Position numbers and translations under genes: made by a program
The notes under the pieces: model-generated
Seen by the model: only the letters and a program-made list of their open reading frames with translations
Databases searched by the model: none
Told to the model about the DNA's origin: nothing
Part shown: in pieces, positions 26,625 through 36,440 of the stretch
Position numbering within the stretch: the first letter of the stretch is position 1
How the letters are laid out: every line of letters begins with the position of its first letter
Origin: Clostridia bacterium
GTDB taxonomy: Bacteria > Bacillota > Clostridia > Christensenellales > Aristaeellaceae
Direction: 5' to 3'
Assembly: GCA_017937505.1 (NCBI GenBank)
Contig: JAGBDL010000065.1
Coordinates: forward strand, 1 to 48,027
DNA: 48,027 nt

Positions 26625-27497
26625 ATGGAAGACAAAAGAACAGAAACTGTGATTGCTGCCGCAGCATGCAGTGATAGAGGCTGCAGACGAATAAATAATG
26701 AGGATAATTTTTGCCTCAATGGAAAATACATGCAGCGAGAGGAAAGAGATCAGGGTGCATTATACCAGTGCAGCACGGAGGGAAACGCAATCTTTGCTGT
26801 GTGCGATGGAATGGGTGGTGAGGAGGCTGGCGAGGAAGCTTCTTTGCTTTCCGTTCAGTTGTGTTCCCGCTATCTGAAGGACGGAGCGATGAGCTCCGAC
26901 AAGAAGGCGCTGCAGGCCTTTCTTTTGGATGGATGCATCAGTGTGATGAAGCAAGCGCAGCGCAATCATAACCGGTCAGGTTCGACGATAGCGATGCTCA
27001 TTGCTGATGAAAGCGGTTTGCATCCGGCAAACATGGGAGACAGTCGCATATATCGCCTTTCAGGGAAAAAGTTTTCACAGATTTCTGAGGATCACACTGA
27101 GGTTCAACGCCTGCTCAAGAAGGGAATCATTACAAAGAAACAGCTAAAGACCCACCCCCAGCGGCATATGATCAGACAATACTGGGGTATGCCGCTTTCT
27201 GTGGCGCCATTTTCTCCCTATATCGGTGCTGGGATTCCTTATGAAAATGGAGATAAATATCTGATTTGTAGCGACGGCTTGACAGATATGCTGGAGGATA
27301 TTCAGATTGAAGACATCATGAAGCAGAGCAAACCGGTAGAACAGATTTGCCGGGAGCTCGTGGATGAAGCGCTGCAAAAGGGTGGGAAGGATAATGTAAC
27401 GGTGCTGGTGGTAGAAATCCAGAGCACGGTGTCGGCTGGTCAGACGGAGGGAACTGGCTGGCTGAGCTGTTTTAGACGATTCCTGCATCGCAGCTGA
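26625..27497 (+). CDS. PP2C-family Ser/Thr phosphatase
   Basis: The 290-residue protein has all PPM/PP2C metal and fold motifs: SDRGCRRINNEDNF (about residues 16-29), AVCDGMGGEEAGEEAS (about 56-71), MGDSRIYRL (about 136), CSDGLTDML (about 213) and KDNVTVLVV (about 254). It is cytoplasmic. Such enzymes (Stp/PrpC/PstP) reverse Ser/Thr phosphorylation by Hanks-type kinases. Its partner kinases are probably the two at the far end of the locus (43357 and 47139). ATG 26625 follows AAGGAG. It is co-transcribed with the FHA-like gene and essC. Confidence 0.95.
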   Translation: MEDKRTETVIAAAACSDRGCRRINNEDNFCLNGKYMQREERDQGALYQCSTEGNAIFAVCDGMGGEEAGEEASLLSVQLCSRYLKDGAMSSDKKALQAFLLDGCISVMKQAQRNHNRSGSTIAMLIADESGLHPANMGDSRIYRLSGKKFSQISEDHTEVQRLLKKGIITKKQLKTHPQRHMIRQYWGMPLSVAPFSPYIGAGIPYENGDKYLICSDGLTDMLEDIQIEDIMKQSKPVEQICRELVDEALQKGGKDNVTVLVVEIQSTVSAGQTEGTGWLSCFRRFLHRS

Positions 27498-27562
27498 AGA
27501 TGAATGGATTCTGAGAGCCCGCAATAAATCACAAAAGCTTGATTAGGGGAGAGGAAGAAACG

Positions 27563-30500
27563 ATGTTCTTTCTTTGGATACAGTACGAGAATCGTGGTAA
27601 AGGGTATTATTTGCCGCAGGTGGATAACTGGTCAAGCCGCATTGAGATTACACAGGCGTCCGGACATGAAGCGGGGAAAATTGAATTGCCAGTCTCTGTG
27701 AATGACGGTGTGTACAGCGTGGATCTGCCGGAAGGATTCTACTGGACAGATGGTGCGGTTGGAAGCAAAACTCTTGAGCACTGTAAAAAAATCTCGCTTC
27801 GCAGCATGAGCATACAGATCAATATTTATATTGCTGAAGTGGATGGAAAGAGCACGGTCCTGAAAAAGTATGCCCTTTCTATGCAGCCGTTGACTATTGG
27901 CAGCAAAGAGGAAAACATGATCCAGTATGCGGAACTGCCTGTGTCCAGAAATCATGCAGAGATCAGAATCGGCCCGAATGGAGGTCATCAGTTTACTGAC
28001 CGAAGCAAGAATGGTTCGTTTGTTAACGGCAAGTTTTGCCTGAATGTGACGGTGCCCTTAAAGTTTGGTGATACAATAATGATCCTTCCGGCACTGTGCA
28101 TGGTGTATTTGGGCGATTGTCTGGCGGTGAGCAATGTGGCGAGATTGACTGTCAGCGGTGTGCTCAAGCCCTATCAAACAGATATCAGGAAGAACCGGGT
28201 CCATTCTGCAGAGGATATATCCGTCGTAAGAGAATACCATCGTGCACCTCGACATGTCCAGCAGGCTAAGGTGGAGCAGCTTGAGATTGATCCGCCGCTG
28301 GAGAAGGAAAGACGCAGAGATCTTCCAACGTGGCTGGCGATTGGCCCGTCGTTTACCATGGTGCTGCCAATGCTCATGAGCAGCTTGGTGACGGGAAGAA
28401 ATATGGCGTCTAGCATGGTTATGATCGGCACGTCCTCCGTGCTGGCGGTCATGTGGGGGTCAATCAACAGAAAATATCAGAAGAAGCAGTCCGTGCGCAA
28501 CGAGCAAACCAGGCAACAGGTCTGCAAGCAGTATTATGCGGAAATCGAAGAACGGCTTATTGCAGATACGGAGAGAGAAAAGAAGCGTTTGTTTTACAAT
28601 TACCTCAGTGTTGAAGAATGTACAAACCTTCCTGCGGCTGGGGAATGCAGATTGTGGGAACGGATGCCGCAGCACAACGATTTCCTGATGGTGCGTCTTG
28701 GGCTGGGTGAGCGGATACTGCCGACGCAGATCAATGTCAAACAGGTGAAGATTGCATTGACGGATGATCCGTTGCGCCATGAGCCACAGAGGCTGTATGA
28801 TCAATACCAGATGATCCATGACGTCCCTGTGCTGTTTGATCTCATGCGCAATCAGATTGTTGGTGTCCTGAGCAGAGAAACGGATCCGTGGCTGATGCAG
28901 AGTATGGTGGTTCAGGCGGCCGCCAATCACAGCTATCATGATGTGCGTATCGCTGTTCTCCATACGCGCGAGGATGCGAAGCAGTGGCATTTTGCGAAAT
29001 GGCTGCCGCATGTATTTACCGCGGACGATCGCTCGCTGCGCATGGTTGTTTCAGATGAGAACGCTGTGCAGGAGGTACTCGGGCATATCGACAGCGTGCT
29101 GTCCATGCGTGCAGATCTGGCGCGGGAAGAAGAGGATGAACAAAGCGTAAGCGGCAAACTGCCGTGGTATCTGATCTTCTGCACGAATCCGCGGATTCTG
29201 GAGGATCAGCCGATTGTGCGCTATCTGACCAGCAATGGCCTTGGATTCACGCTGATCATGCAGACCGCTACGATTGAAATGCTGCCCAAAGAATGCAATG
29301 CCATCATTGAGGCGAAGGAGCGCTTAGGGGCCGTCTATACGATGGATGGCAGCATGGATGGCGTCCGTTTTGAAGCGACAACTGGGGACAAGCTTGAGCA
29401 TTTTTCCAGAAACATGGCACCAGTGAGAATCAAGGAGGTTGTGGAGGACTCCGCGATTCCCTCTTTGGTTACATTTCTTGAAACGTATCGTGTGCGCAGG
29501 GTTGAGGATCTGGATATCCGGTATTACTGGAATGAAAACCACGCATACAACAGTGTGAAAGCAAAACTGGGACTCAAGGCGGGGGCTGTCCCGTTTGTGC
29601 TGGATATTTCTGATAAGAATCATGGCCCGCATGGCTTGATTGCGGGCACAACAGGCGCTGGTAAGAGCGTTCTTCTGCAGACGTTCATTCTCTCACTTGC
29701 AATCAATTACAGTCCGACGGAAGTACAGTTTATTCTGATTGACTACAAAGGCGGCGGAACATCGGAGGATTTCCGTGGTTTGCCGCATGCGGCCGGTGTA
29801 ATTGATTCTCTGCAGGGAGAACGCATGATTTTCCGCGCTCTTGCTTCTATCAAAGGAGAGATTATCAGACGAGAGGAACTGTTTAAGAGTGTTGGCGTCA
29901 ACAATGTTGATGACTATATGAAATACTACAACAGTGATCCAACGATGGAGTCTTTGGGCCATCTGATTATCATTGTTGACGAGTTTGCAGAGCTCAAGAA
30001 GGAGCAGCCTGAATTCATGCATGAGCTCGTCAGCGCTGCGCGCGTGGGCCGGTCTCTGGGTATTCATCTGGTTCTGGCTACGCAGAAGCCGTCCAACTCG
30101 GTCAGCGATGAGATCGCAGCGAATACACGCTTCAGGATCTGCCTGCGCGTGGCCAGCAAGAGCGACTCCTCTGAGATGCTCAAGCGTCCGGAAGCGGCAT
30201 ATTTGAAAGGTATGGGCCGCTGCTATGTACAGGTGGGCAGCGACGAGGTATTTGAGCAGGTTCAGACCAGCTATTCCGGCGCTGATTATTTGCCGGATGC
30301 GCTCAGACCCGAGGAAGAACCGCGGATGCTCAATGATGCCGGCCAACCGATTCGTCTCAAGCGAAAGAAGAACAGCGTGCTTCATGGTGGACAGCGTGCG
30401 AAGACAGAACTGGATGCCGTGCTGGAGCAGCTGGATTATGTCTGCGATCAGTATCATTTTGCAAGAGCGCGCAAGATGTGGCTGGAGGAGCTGGGAGACA

Positions 30501-32221
30501 AGCTTTGCCTTCATGAGATTGCAGAGGTTGAAAGCTGCCGCTTTGATGGAATCTCCTGGCCGCAGAACAGCCATGACGAATTGCTTGCCTATATTGCGCT
30601 GGCAGATGACATCCAGATGCAGCGCTATCTGCCGGTTGCGCTCGACTTTGTGAAGGACAAGAACCAGATGATTATTGGTCTTGCGGGATCAGGCAAGACG
30701 ACCATGCTTCAAACCATCGCGGCTTCGCTTGCGCTGCGCTATTCGCCGCAGGAACTCAATATGTATGTATTCAGCCTCACCAGCCGAATGCTCAGCTGTC
30801 TGGACACGCTGCCACATGTGGGTGAGATTGTATATGAGGAGGAGATTGACGAACAGATTCGCCTGATGGAAATGATCTATGCCGAGTGTGAGCGCCGAAA
30901 GAAGCTTTTTGCGAAGATGTCTACGGATAACTATATCCAGTACAACCGTGCGGTTCGTGCAGCGGGACATGAGGAGCTGATTGTCCCGGCCGTGGTGGTG
31001 CTGATTGACCGTATGCAGCAACTGAGGGATTGGGCCAATAACCGACGGGATGACAAGCTGCAGCTGTTTTATGACATGCTTCGTTCGGCAAACAGTCAGG
31101 GTGTATACTTTGTCATGACGGCGTTTGACCGCGGCGAACTGCCGATCAAGTATCATGCTTATGTGCACGGCACAGCGCTCCAGCTGAGCGAACGGATCAA
31201 CTACAGTGATGCTCTGGCGGCAAGGATTCCGGTGGAATGGGGCGGCATTCGCAGCCACGCAGGACGCGGTTTGATCGCCTGCGAGGACAAGGAAGCTAAG
31301 GAAACGTATATTTACGAAATCCAGAGCGCTGTGTACGGCACGGCGGAATCTGATTCCGGGCGGGCAGAACTGATTCGGCAATTGGGCGCGCAGATGCGTA
31401 GCGCGTGGCAGGGAAAAGTGCCAAAGGGCATTGCCCGCATTCCGTCCGATCCCAACCTCTTAGACTTCCTTAGCCATGAGGAAATGCACGCTGCGATTGA
31501 AAAGGCGGATCAGCTCCCGCTATATTATGAGAAGAATACGGGCGAGGCGAAGTGCATCAATCTCCGGGAAGTGTTCTCGATGCTGGTCTGCGGACCGCGC
31601 AAATCCGGCAAGACGGGCGTCCTGCGCAACATGGCGTCGACATTTGCTCAAAAGAACGCTGTGATTCAAATGGTTGGATCTGATGAACTGGCATCGTGGG
31701 CACGTGAGCACGGCGTCAATGGATATGCATATGGCGATCCAGCATGGAAAAATGTGTTTATGAGCCAGATGATGAAGGAAATCAAGAAGAGAAGCGATCT
31801 CCTTCAGGCTGCCAGAGAACAGGGCGGAGAAAAGGCGCGCAGCATGCTGCTGGAGACGTTTACGCCAATCGTGATCCTGATTGATGATTTGGATCTATAC
31901 ATGGAGAAATATGATGGCGATCCGAATATGAGCGCATATCTGAAGTATTATTGCGAAGACAAGGTCTCTGGTTACGGCATCTATCTCTATGCGACGATCT
32001 CGCATACAGGTTATCTGCGTACAAAGCTTAAAGAAGCCGTGGTCGGCTTCATTGGTGGAAAACGCGGCTTGATGCTGCAGGGTAGGCTGTCTGAATGCGA
32101 TCCCTTCAACGTGCAGATCCCCTATGCGCAGAAGAGCCAGGCTTATCCACTTGGCGAAGGATTGCTGATTGCAGATGGAGAAACGACGCATGTTGTTATT
32201 CCCAAATGGAACGAAAGATAA
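27563..32221 (+). CDS. essC: T7SS motor ATPase EssC (YukB) family
   Basis: The 1552-residue protein has an N-terminal FHA domain (about residues 95-180, with LTIGSKEEN, SRNHAEI and SKNGSFVNG). Two membrane helices follow (about 260-305, ending before NRKYQKKQ), then three FtsK/SpoIIIE-type ATPase domains. Walker A motifs are GTTGAGKS (about 695), GLAGSGKTT (about 1039) and GPRKSGKTG (about 1345). Walker B-like strands are LIIIVDEFAEL (about 800) and IVILIDDLDLYM (about 1434). This is the membrane-bound motor that recognises WXG100 partners. Unlike the staphylococcal type with two FHA modules, only one clear FHA is visible. ATG 27563 follows GGGGAGAGG. Confidence 0.96.
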   Translation: MFFLWIQYENRGKGYYLPQVDNWSSRIEITQASGHEAGKIELPVSVNDGVYSVDLPEGFYWTDGAVGSKTLEHCKKISLRSMSIQINIYIAEVDGKSTVLKKYALSMQPLTIGSKEENMIQYAELPVSRNHAEIRIGPNGGHQFTDRSKNGSFVNGKFCLNVTVPLKFGDTIMILPALCMVYLGDCLAVSNVARLTVSGVLKPYQTDIRKNRVHSAEDISVVREYHRAPRHVQQAKVEQLEIDPPLEKERRRDLPTWLAIGPSFTMVLPMLMSSLVTGRNMASSMVMIGTSSVLAVMWGSINRKYQKKQSVRNEQTRQQVCKQYYAEIEERLIADTEREKKRLFYNYLSVEECTNLPAAGECRLWERMPQHNDFLMVRLGLGERILPTQINVKQVKIALTDDPLRHEPQRLYDQYQMIHDVPVLFDLMRNQIVGVLSRETDPWLMQSMVVQAAANHSYHDVRIAVLHTREDAKQWHFAKWLPHVFTADDRSLRMVVSDENAVQEVLGHIDSVLSMRADLAREEEDEQSVSGKLPWYLIFCTNPRILEDQPIVRYLTSNGLGFTLIMQTATIEMLPKECNAIIEAKERLGAVYTMDGSMDGVRFEATTGDKLEHFSRNMAPVRIKEVVEDSAIPSLVTFLETYRVRRVEDLDIRYYWNENHAYNSVKAKLGLKAGAVPFVLDISDKNHGPHGLIAGTTGAGKSVLLQTFILSLAINYSPTEVQFILIDYKGGGTSEDFRGLPHAAGVIDSLQGERMIFRALASIKGEIIRREELFKSVGVNNVDDYMKYYNSDPTMESLGHLIIIVDEFAELKKEQPEFMHELVSAARVGRSLGIHLVLATQKPSNSVSDEIAANTRFRICLRVASKSDSSEMLKRPEAAYLKGMGRCYVQVGSDEVFEQVQTSYSGADYLPDALRPEEEPRMLNDAGQPIRLKRKKNSVLHGGQRAKTELDAVLEQLDYVCDQYHFARARKMWLEELGDKLCLHEIAEVESCRFDGISWPQNSHDELLAYIALADDIQMQRYLPVALDFVKDKNQMIIGLAGSGKTTMLQTIAASLALRYSPQELNMYVFSLTSRMLSCLDTLPHVGEIVYEEEIDEQIRLMEMIYAECERRKKLFAKMSTDNYIQYNRAVRAAGHEELIVPAVVVLIDRMQQLRDWANNRRDDKLQLFYDMLRSANSQGVYFVMTAFDRGELPIKYHAYVHGTALQLSERINYSDALAARIPVEWGGIRSHAGRGLIACEDKEAKETYIYEIQSAVYGTAESDSGRAELIRQLGAQMRSAWQGKVPKGIARIPSDPNLLDFLSHEEMHAAIEKADQLPLYYEKNTGEAKCINLREVFSMLVCGPRKSGKTGVLRNMASTFAQKNAVIQMVGSDELASWAREHGVNGYAYGDPAWKNVFMSQMMKEIKKRSDLLQAAREQGGEKARSMLLETFTPIVILIDDLDLYMEKYDGDPNMSAYLKYYCEDKVSGYGIYLYATISHTGYLRTKLKEAVVGFIGGKRGLMLQGRLSECDPFNVQIPYAQKSQAYPLGEGLLIADGETTHVVIPKWNER

Positions 32222-32236
32222 AAGGGGGAGAACACC

Positions 32237-32992
32237 ATGGTTCTGCCGACAGTCTTGTTTGGCATTGACGAAGACACGCGTGCGGTTTTACTTCAGAAGC
32301 TGTCTCAAATCAGCCGGGCTGAGGAGACCCCGTTCCAGATTCAATTATGCACGGAGGATATCGATGAGGCTATCGATGAGATTCAGAATCAAAAAAGCGT
32401 AGCGCTGATTGTTTTGGGGGTGGATGGCGAAAAGAAGAATAAAGAGCGCCTTGCGCTGCGCCTTGGGAAATACGCTATGCGCATCAACAGGGATCACTAT
32501 GTGGTCTATATCATCAAAGAGCGAGAGGAACTGGAGAAACTGCTTCCGCTCTGTGCGCGATGTGCGGGGATTCTGACGTGTCCTCCTGCAGAAAAGGCCA
32601 TAGAACAGACATTTTCGCCCCTGTTTGAGGATTACAAGCGCATCTATGGACGCGAATCCTCGCAGGATGGGCGCTGGCTGAATCTGAAGACAGATGGCCG
32701 GATGTACAGAATTCGCATGAGTGACGTGTGCACGATTCAGGCGCTGAACAAGGAAATTGAATTCCGTACAATGAAGCAGGCAATCAGGATTTACAGCAGC
32801 ATGAGTGCTGTGGAAAAGATGCTGGATGAATCCTTTATCCGTTGTCACCGATCATATTTTATTAACAGCAACAGGATTCAATTCATCGATTTCAGGGAGA
32901 TGTGCATTCACATGATGGATGGCACCATTGTTCCGCTTTCGCGGTCGTTTAAAGAAAACATGAGTAACCTCCTTTTACCGCAGCAGGAATAA
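32237..32992 (+). CDS. LytTR-domain transcription regulator with degenerate receiver
   Basis: The 251-residue protein has a C-terminal LytTR DNA-binding domain (about residues 148-245), with FRTMKQAIRIYSSMSAVEKM and the FIRCHRSYFINSNRI signature. The N-terminal 120 residues look receiver-like, but the phospho-acceptor position expected in LIVLGVDGEKK is not a standard Asp pocket, so it may not be phosphorylated by a histidine kinase. No histidine kinase is present in the window. It starts 15 bases after essC and overlaps the next gene region, so it is probably an autoregulator of the locus. Ribosome site AAGGGGGAG. Confidence 0.88.
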   Translation: MVLPTVLFGIDEDTRAVLLQKLSQISRAEETPFQIQLCTEDIDEAIDEIQNQKSVALIVLGVDGEKKNKERLALRLGKYAMRINRDHYVVYIIKEREELEKLLPLCARCAGILTCPPAEKAIEQTFSPLFEDYKRIYGRESSQDGRWLNLKTDGRMYRIRMSDVCTIQALNKEIEFRTMKQAIRIYSSMSAVEKMLDESFIRCHRSYFINSNRIQFIDFREMCIHMMDGTIVPLSRSFKENMSNLLLPQQE

Positions 32993-33015
32993 TGAAAATA
33001 CAGGGGGGACGCAGG

Positions 33016-33267
33016 GTGGAAACCATTATTGTTGAGATCTGCATTGGGATTACAGGGAATGTATCGGATTTCGTACTGCCTGCCCATGTACCTGTGCAGG
33101 CGCTGATCAGCGAACTGATCAAGCTGATTGAGCAGGTATTCCCGTATATCACATTTGATCACGAAACGCCGATTCTATACGAAATGGACAAAGGTTCGGC
33201 CATACCAATGCATCTGTCATTGGCGCAGGCCGGAATCCGTGACAGCAGCAGACTTCTTTTGGTCTGA
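33016..33267 (+). CDS. esaB: YukD/EsaB-like ubiquitin-fold T7SS protein
   Basis: The 83-residue product begins METIIVEICIGITGNVSDF and ends with SLAQAGIRDSSRLLLV. The strand-helix-strand pattern and length match the ubiquitin-like YukD/EsaB family encoded beside EssC in Bacillota T7SSs. GTG 33016 is preferred because GGGGGACGCAGG lies directly before it; ATG 32992 would overlap the previous stop and add eight basic residues. EsaB is thought to regulate or assemble the machine. Assignment rests on context plus fold pattern. Confidence 0.8.
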   Translation: METIIVEICIGITGNVSDFVLPAHVPVQALISELIKLIEQVFPYITFDHETPILYEMDKGSAIPMHLSLAQAGIRDSSRLLLV

Positions 33268-33306
33268 GCATGAAACATATGGATTTAGGGAAAAGGAGAG
33301 GGAATT

Positions 33307-33600
33307 ATGGGATTTGAAGTTGATACCAGAGAAGTGCGCCGGGCCGCAAGGGAGATCAAGAGGATTGCGGGAAGCGTCAGGGAACTGTCTGATCAGAGTG
33401 TCGCCCAAATGCAGATCAGCGTGGCGGACAATCTGGAAGGCGAAACGGCAGATGCGATTGCCGAGGTGCTCACTGACCTGAACATGGATATCCGAAAAAT
33501 CAGCGCAGGCTTAAGCGATGTTCAGAAAGCCCTTCTTGATTATGCAAAGCGCGTTGAAGAAGCGGATGAGGAAGCAAAGAAGACCATCGAGAGCAACTAA
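33307..33600 (+). CDS. WXG100-like protein lacking the Trp
   Basis: The 97-residue helical-hairpin protein begins MGFEVDTREVRRAAREIKR. At the turn, where WXG is expected, it reads NLEGETADA, so Leu replaces Trp while Glu-Gly is kept. Length and heptad pattern suit the EsxA/WXG100 family. It sits immediately after the YukD-like gene, in the EssC operon rather than the later WXG100 cluster, so it may be a structural or chaperone-like paralogue. ATG follows AAAAGGAGAGG. Confidence 0.78.
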   Translation: MGFEVDTREVRRAAREIKRIAGSVRELSDQSVAQMQISVADNLEGETADAIAEVLTDLNMDIRKISAGLSDVQKALLDYAKRVEEADEEAKKTIESN

Positions 33601-33648
33601 ACGTACCAATCCATCGTGCGATTGGAGATTTGCCTTTGGAGGGAAAAG

Positions 33649-35850
33649 ATGAGCGCGAAGAGATGGTTGAGTGCAGTTGCGTTGGTGCTTCTGGTCTTGA
33701 TAGGAGTGTCGGCGTCAGCTGATGTTTCGGGTATCAATGTGATCAGCGCTGTTCCGGTCAGCGACGCTCCGGCTATGTATTTTGAAGTGCGCGCGCTGGA
33801 CAGCAAGGGAACAGGGCTTCGGATGCAGCGGCAGGATTTCCACTTTACAGCTGGGGAAGTTGGCATCGAGCTGACAGCGAATGCTGTGCCAAGCGGCAAT
33901 CAGGGACATATCATTGTTGTGGATACGTCGCTGTATTATTACGGCAACAAAAACATTAAAATTGAAAACATCCGCGATATTATTGGAACGTATTTGTCGA
34001 GACTCTCTTCGGATGAACGGGTGATGTTTGTGCTTGTTTCGGATGCGACGCATCCGACCTGCACGAACTACATGACGCTGCAGCATGCGCGCGAATATGC
34101 AGACGGAATTGCATTCAGCCAGGATAAATCGTCGAAGATCAATTCGGCGATTTATGAAGCGTTTGGCTATGCCATTTCGCCTGCACAGGAAGCGCCGCTG
34201 TTTAATACTGTGTTTATTGTCGCAGATCCAGATCTCGAAAACAACCAGGACATGGATCACACGCTGAATGAATGCGTACAATTGCGGGCGTCTTCAGGAC
34301 ATAATTTTGATGTGGCTGTCGCCACCATACGCCGTGAAAACTTCCTGAAGGATACCAGTGATGCCAGACGCAAGGCGATAAACCAGGGCTTTTCCAAATA
34401 TAGGGACTTTGCATCGCAATGCGGCGGCCAGTATCTTGAAATCCCTCAGGACAATAATGGGGTAGATACGGATGATATCCACGTTCATCTGTCTCAATGG
34501 CTGTATTCTACACAGTACTACAGCGTGGATTTCTCTCCGCTCTCTGGTCATCTCCTGACCGATCCTCAGGTACAGAGCGTGAAGATTTCTGTTTCCTGTG
34601 AAGGCGCAGTCCGAACCATCGATGTACAGCTTGATACATCGCTGCTGCCTGAGCCGGAAGTCACTCCTACTCCGACAGTGAATGTGCCCACGCCGACGCC
34701 CGCGCCAACACCGGTCGTTGTGGTCGGACAGACGGATTCGATGGCCATGCAGGCGATTTATGCCCTGAATCAGCTCAACTACCTGAATAAAACCAATGTC
34801 AGGGAGTTTGACAATGATTGCTTCATTGCCTACATTGACTTTTGCAGGAACAATGGCATTGATCCGAGGGATGGCATTTATGAGGAGACCTATCATCTGA
34901 TGCTCGAGGGAGAGGCCGTTGCAGCAGCTGTCGCGACGCCGCAGCCGACTGCAACGCCAGAGCCGACGATTCCGCCTGAAGGGTATTCGATCAATGCGCA
35001 GGATACAGAAACGAGCGGAGACTATATTGCCAGAATGCAGGCCATTCTCAAGAATCTGAATTGCTATAAGGATGAGGCTTTTTCCAATGTCGGAAGGCTC
35101 GATCAGGCAACGGTTGATGCGGTCAATACATACTGTGAGGCTTTTAATTGGCGCAATGATCATGCAAACGGTGTCAGCAAGGAAATCTGTTTGGAGATCC
35201 TTACGAACGGCTCAAAGCTGAATCCTCTTGAGAAAGAAAAGCCGACCTTTCAGGAGAAAGCAAAGGCTTTCCTGGCAGGGCAAACACAGGTTCTGCAATA
35301 TGCTGTACCGAATTGGATACTGATTGCGGCGTGCTTTGTGCTGGTGATCGTCATTGCGGTGATCTGCATCGTGTTCAGCTCGGATAAGAAAAAGCAAAAC
35401 GATGATGATCCGACGCCGAAGACGCAGGAAGAAGGGAATACACCGGCGTCGCAGCCGGGAACGAAGCCGGCGGCACAGGACGACGAGAGCCCTACAGTCA
35501 GCCCGTTTGCAAATCGCACGGTCCGCATGGAAATCCGTTATGCCGGGGAATGCCGCTTCGAGGAAATCACGCTTGAAGATGGGAAGCCCTTTACAATCGG
35601 ACGCAGAGGCAGTGGTCAGCAGGAGAATCCTGATTTGGTGCTGGACAGCGCTGACAAGAGCGTATCGAGAGGTCGGCATGCGGTTCTGCTGTATAGGAAT
35701 GATCAGATCTATCTGAGCGATGCAAGCAGGTACCACAATACCATGATTAACGGAATGACTGTCTTTGAGCATGAAGGACGAGATGGCGTACCTGTAAACA
35801 GCGGCGATGAGATTATGATCAGCAATCATAGGATTCAAATCAGATGGTGA
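33649..35850 (+). CDS. Exported vWA-like / peptidoglycan-binding-like / TM / FHA protein
   Basis: The 733-residue protein starts with a signal peptide (MSAKRWLSAVALVLLVLIGV). A vWA-like domain follows (about residues 75-300, HIIVVDTSLYYYG, a degenerate MIDAS without the second Ser). Then come a Thr/Pro linker (about 340-360), two helical segments resembling peptidoglycan-binding repeats (about 370-430 and 455-525), one membrane helix (about 554-580) and a cytoplasmic FHA domain (about 626-733, with FTIGRRGSG, SRGRHAVLL and YHNTMINGM). It links the wall to the cytoplasmic phospho-signalling machinery. Such a combination could replace EsaA/EssB as envelope component; that is inference. Confidence 0.82.
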   Translation: MSAKRWLSAVALVLLVLIGVSASADVSGINVISAVPVSDAPAMYFEVRALDSKGTGLRMQRQDFHFTAGEVGIELTANAVPSGNQGHIIVVDTSLYYYGNKNIKIENIRDIIGTYLSRLSSDERVMFVLVSDATHPTCTNYMTLQHAREYADGIAFSQDKSSKINSAIYEAFGYAISPAQEAPLFNTVFIVADPDLENNQDMDHTLNECVQLRASSGHNFDVAVATIRRENFLKDTSDARRKAINQGFSKYRDFASQCGGQYLEIPQDNNGVDTDDIHVHLSQWLYSTQYYSVDFSPLSGHLLTDPQVQSVKISVSCEGAVRTIDVQLDTSLLPEPEVTPTPTVNVPTPTPAPTPVVVVGQTDSMAMQAIYALNQLNYLNKTNVREFDNDCFIAYIDFCRNNGIDPRDGIYEETYHLMLEGEAVAAAVATPQPTATPEPTIPPEGYSINAQDTETSGDYIARMQAILKNLNCYKDEAFSNVGRLDQATVDAVNTYCEAFNWRNDHANGVSKEICLEILTNGSKLNPLEKEKPTFQEKAKAFLAGQTQVLQYAVPNWILIAACFVLVIVIAVICIVFSSDKKKQNDDDPTPKTQEEGNTPASQPGTKPAAQDDESPTVSPFANRTVRMEIRYAGECRFEEITLEDGKPFTIGRRGSGQQENPDLVLDSADKSVSRGRHAVLLYRNDQIYLSDASRYHNTMINGMTVFEHEGRDGVPVNSGDEIMISNHRIQIRW

Positions 35851-35864
35851 TTGGGGAGAAGCAT

Positions 35865-36440
35865 ATGCCTAAGCAAAAAGTACACCAATTGTTGCAGCTG
35901 TGTCTGATCTCCTGCGCAGTGATTATGTTCGGACTGCTGTTTCTTGAACCGATTCTGGGCGTTTTGTGGCTGCTGCTGATTGTACTGCTGTGTGTTATGT
36001 TGTCCATTGCAAAACCTGCGCTGTGGCGTGCCGAAAAGGCAAGATGGATGAAGATGTGCAGCAGGATCAAAGAAAAAGTGTTTTCTGATGGACGGGACGA
36101 AGAGCCTGCGGAGTTAGTCGAATATGAATTGGCTGTTCTCAAGCCCCGGACGGGGAAACGGTATCCGATCAATCAGAAGACGTACCTGATCGGAAGAGCC
36201 AGCAAATGTGACTGCAGGCTGGGCGGTTCTGGCACACTCGGAAGGGAACACTGCCGGATTGTCTATCGAGAGCACAGCAGGGAATACTACATCGAGGATC
36301 TGCGCAGCAAAAATGGAACGTATCTTGGCACACGCAGGCTGGAACCGAATACGCAGGTGAAACTGCTGGAGAATACAGAGATCCATATTGGAGAGTACTG
36401 CCTGCGCTTCCAGATACGAAGTAGGGATTCAAGCGTATGA
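35865..36440 (+). CDS. Membrane FHA-domain protein
   Basis: The 191-residue protein has two hydrophobic helices (about residues 10-50) and a canonical FHA domain (about 100-185). All consensus features are seen: YLIGRASKCDC, REHCRIV and DLRSKNGTYL. It is expected to sit in the membrane with the FHA in the cytoplasm, binding phospho-Thr targets. ATG 35865 follows GGGGAGAAG; the preceding gene ends 15 bases before. Four bases overlap with the next gene (ATGA). Confidence 0.85.
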   Translation: MPKQKVHQLLQLCLISCAVIMFGLLFLEPILGVLWLLLIVLLCVMLSIAKPALWRAEKARWMKMCSRIKEKVFSDGRDEEPAELVEYELAVLKPRTGKRYPINQKTYLIGRASKCDCRLGGSGTLGREHCRIVYREHSREYYIEDLRSKNGTYLGTRRLEPNTQVKLLENTEIHIGEYCLRFQIRSRDSSV

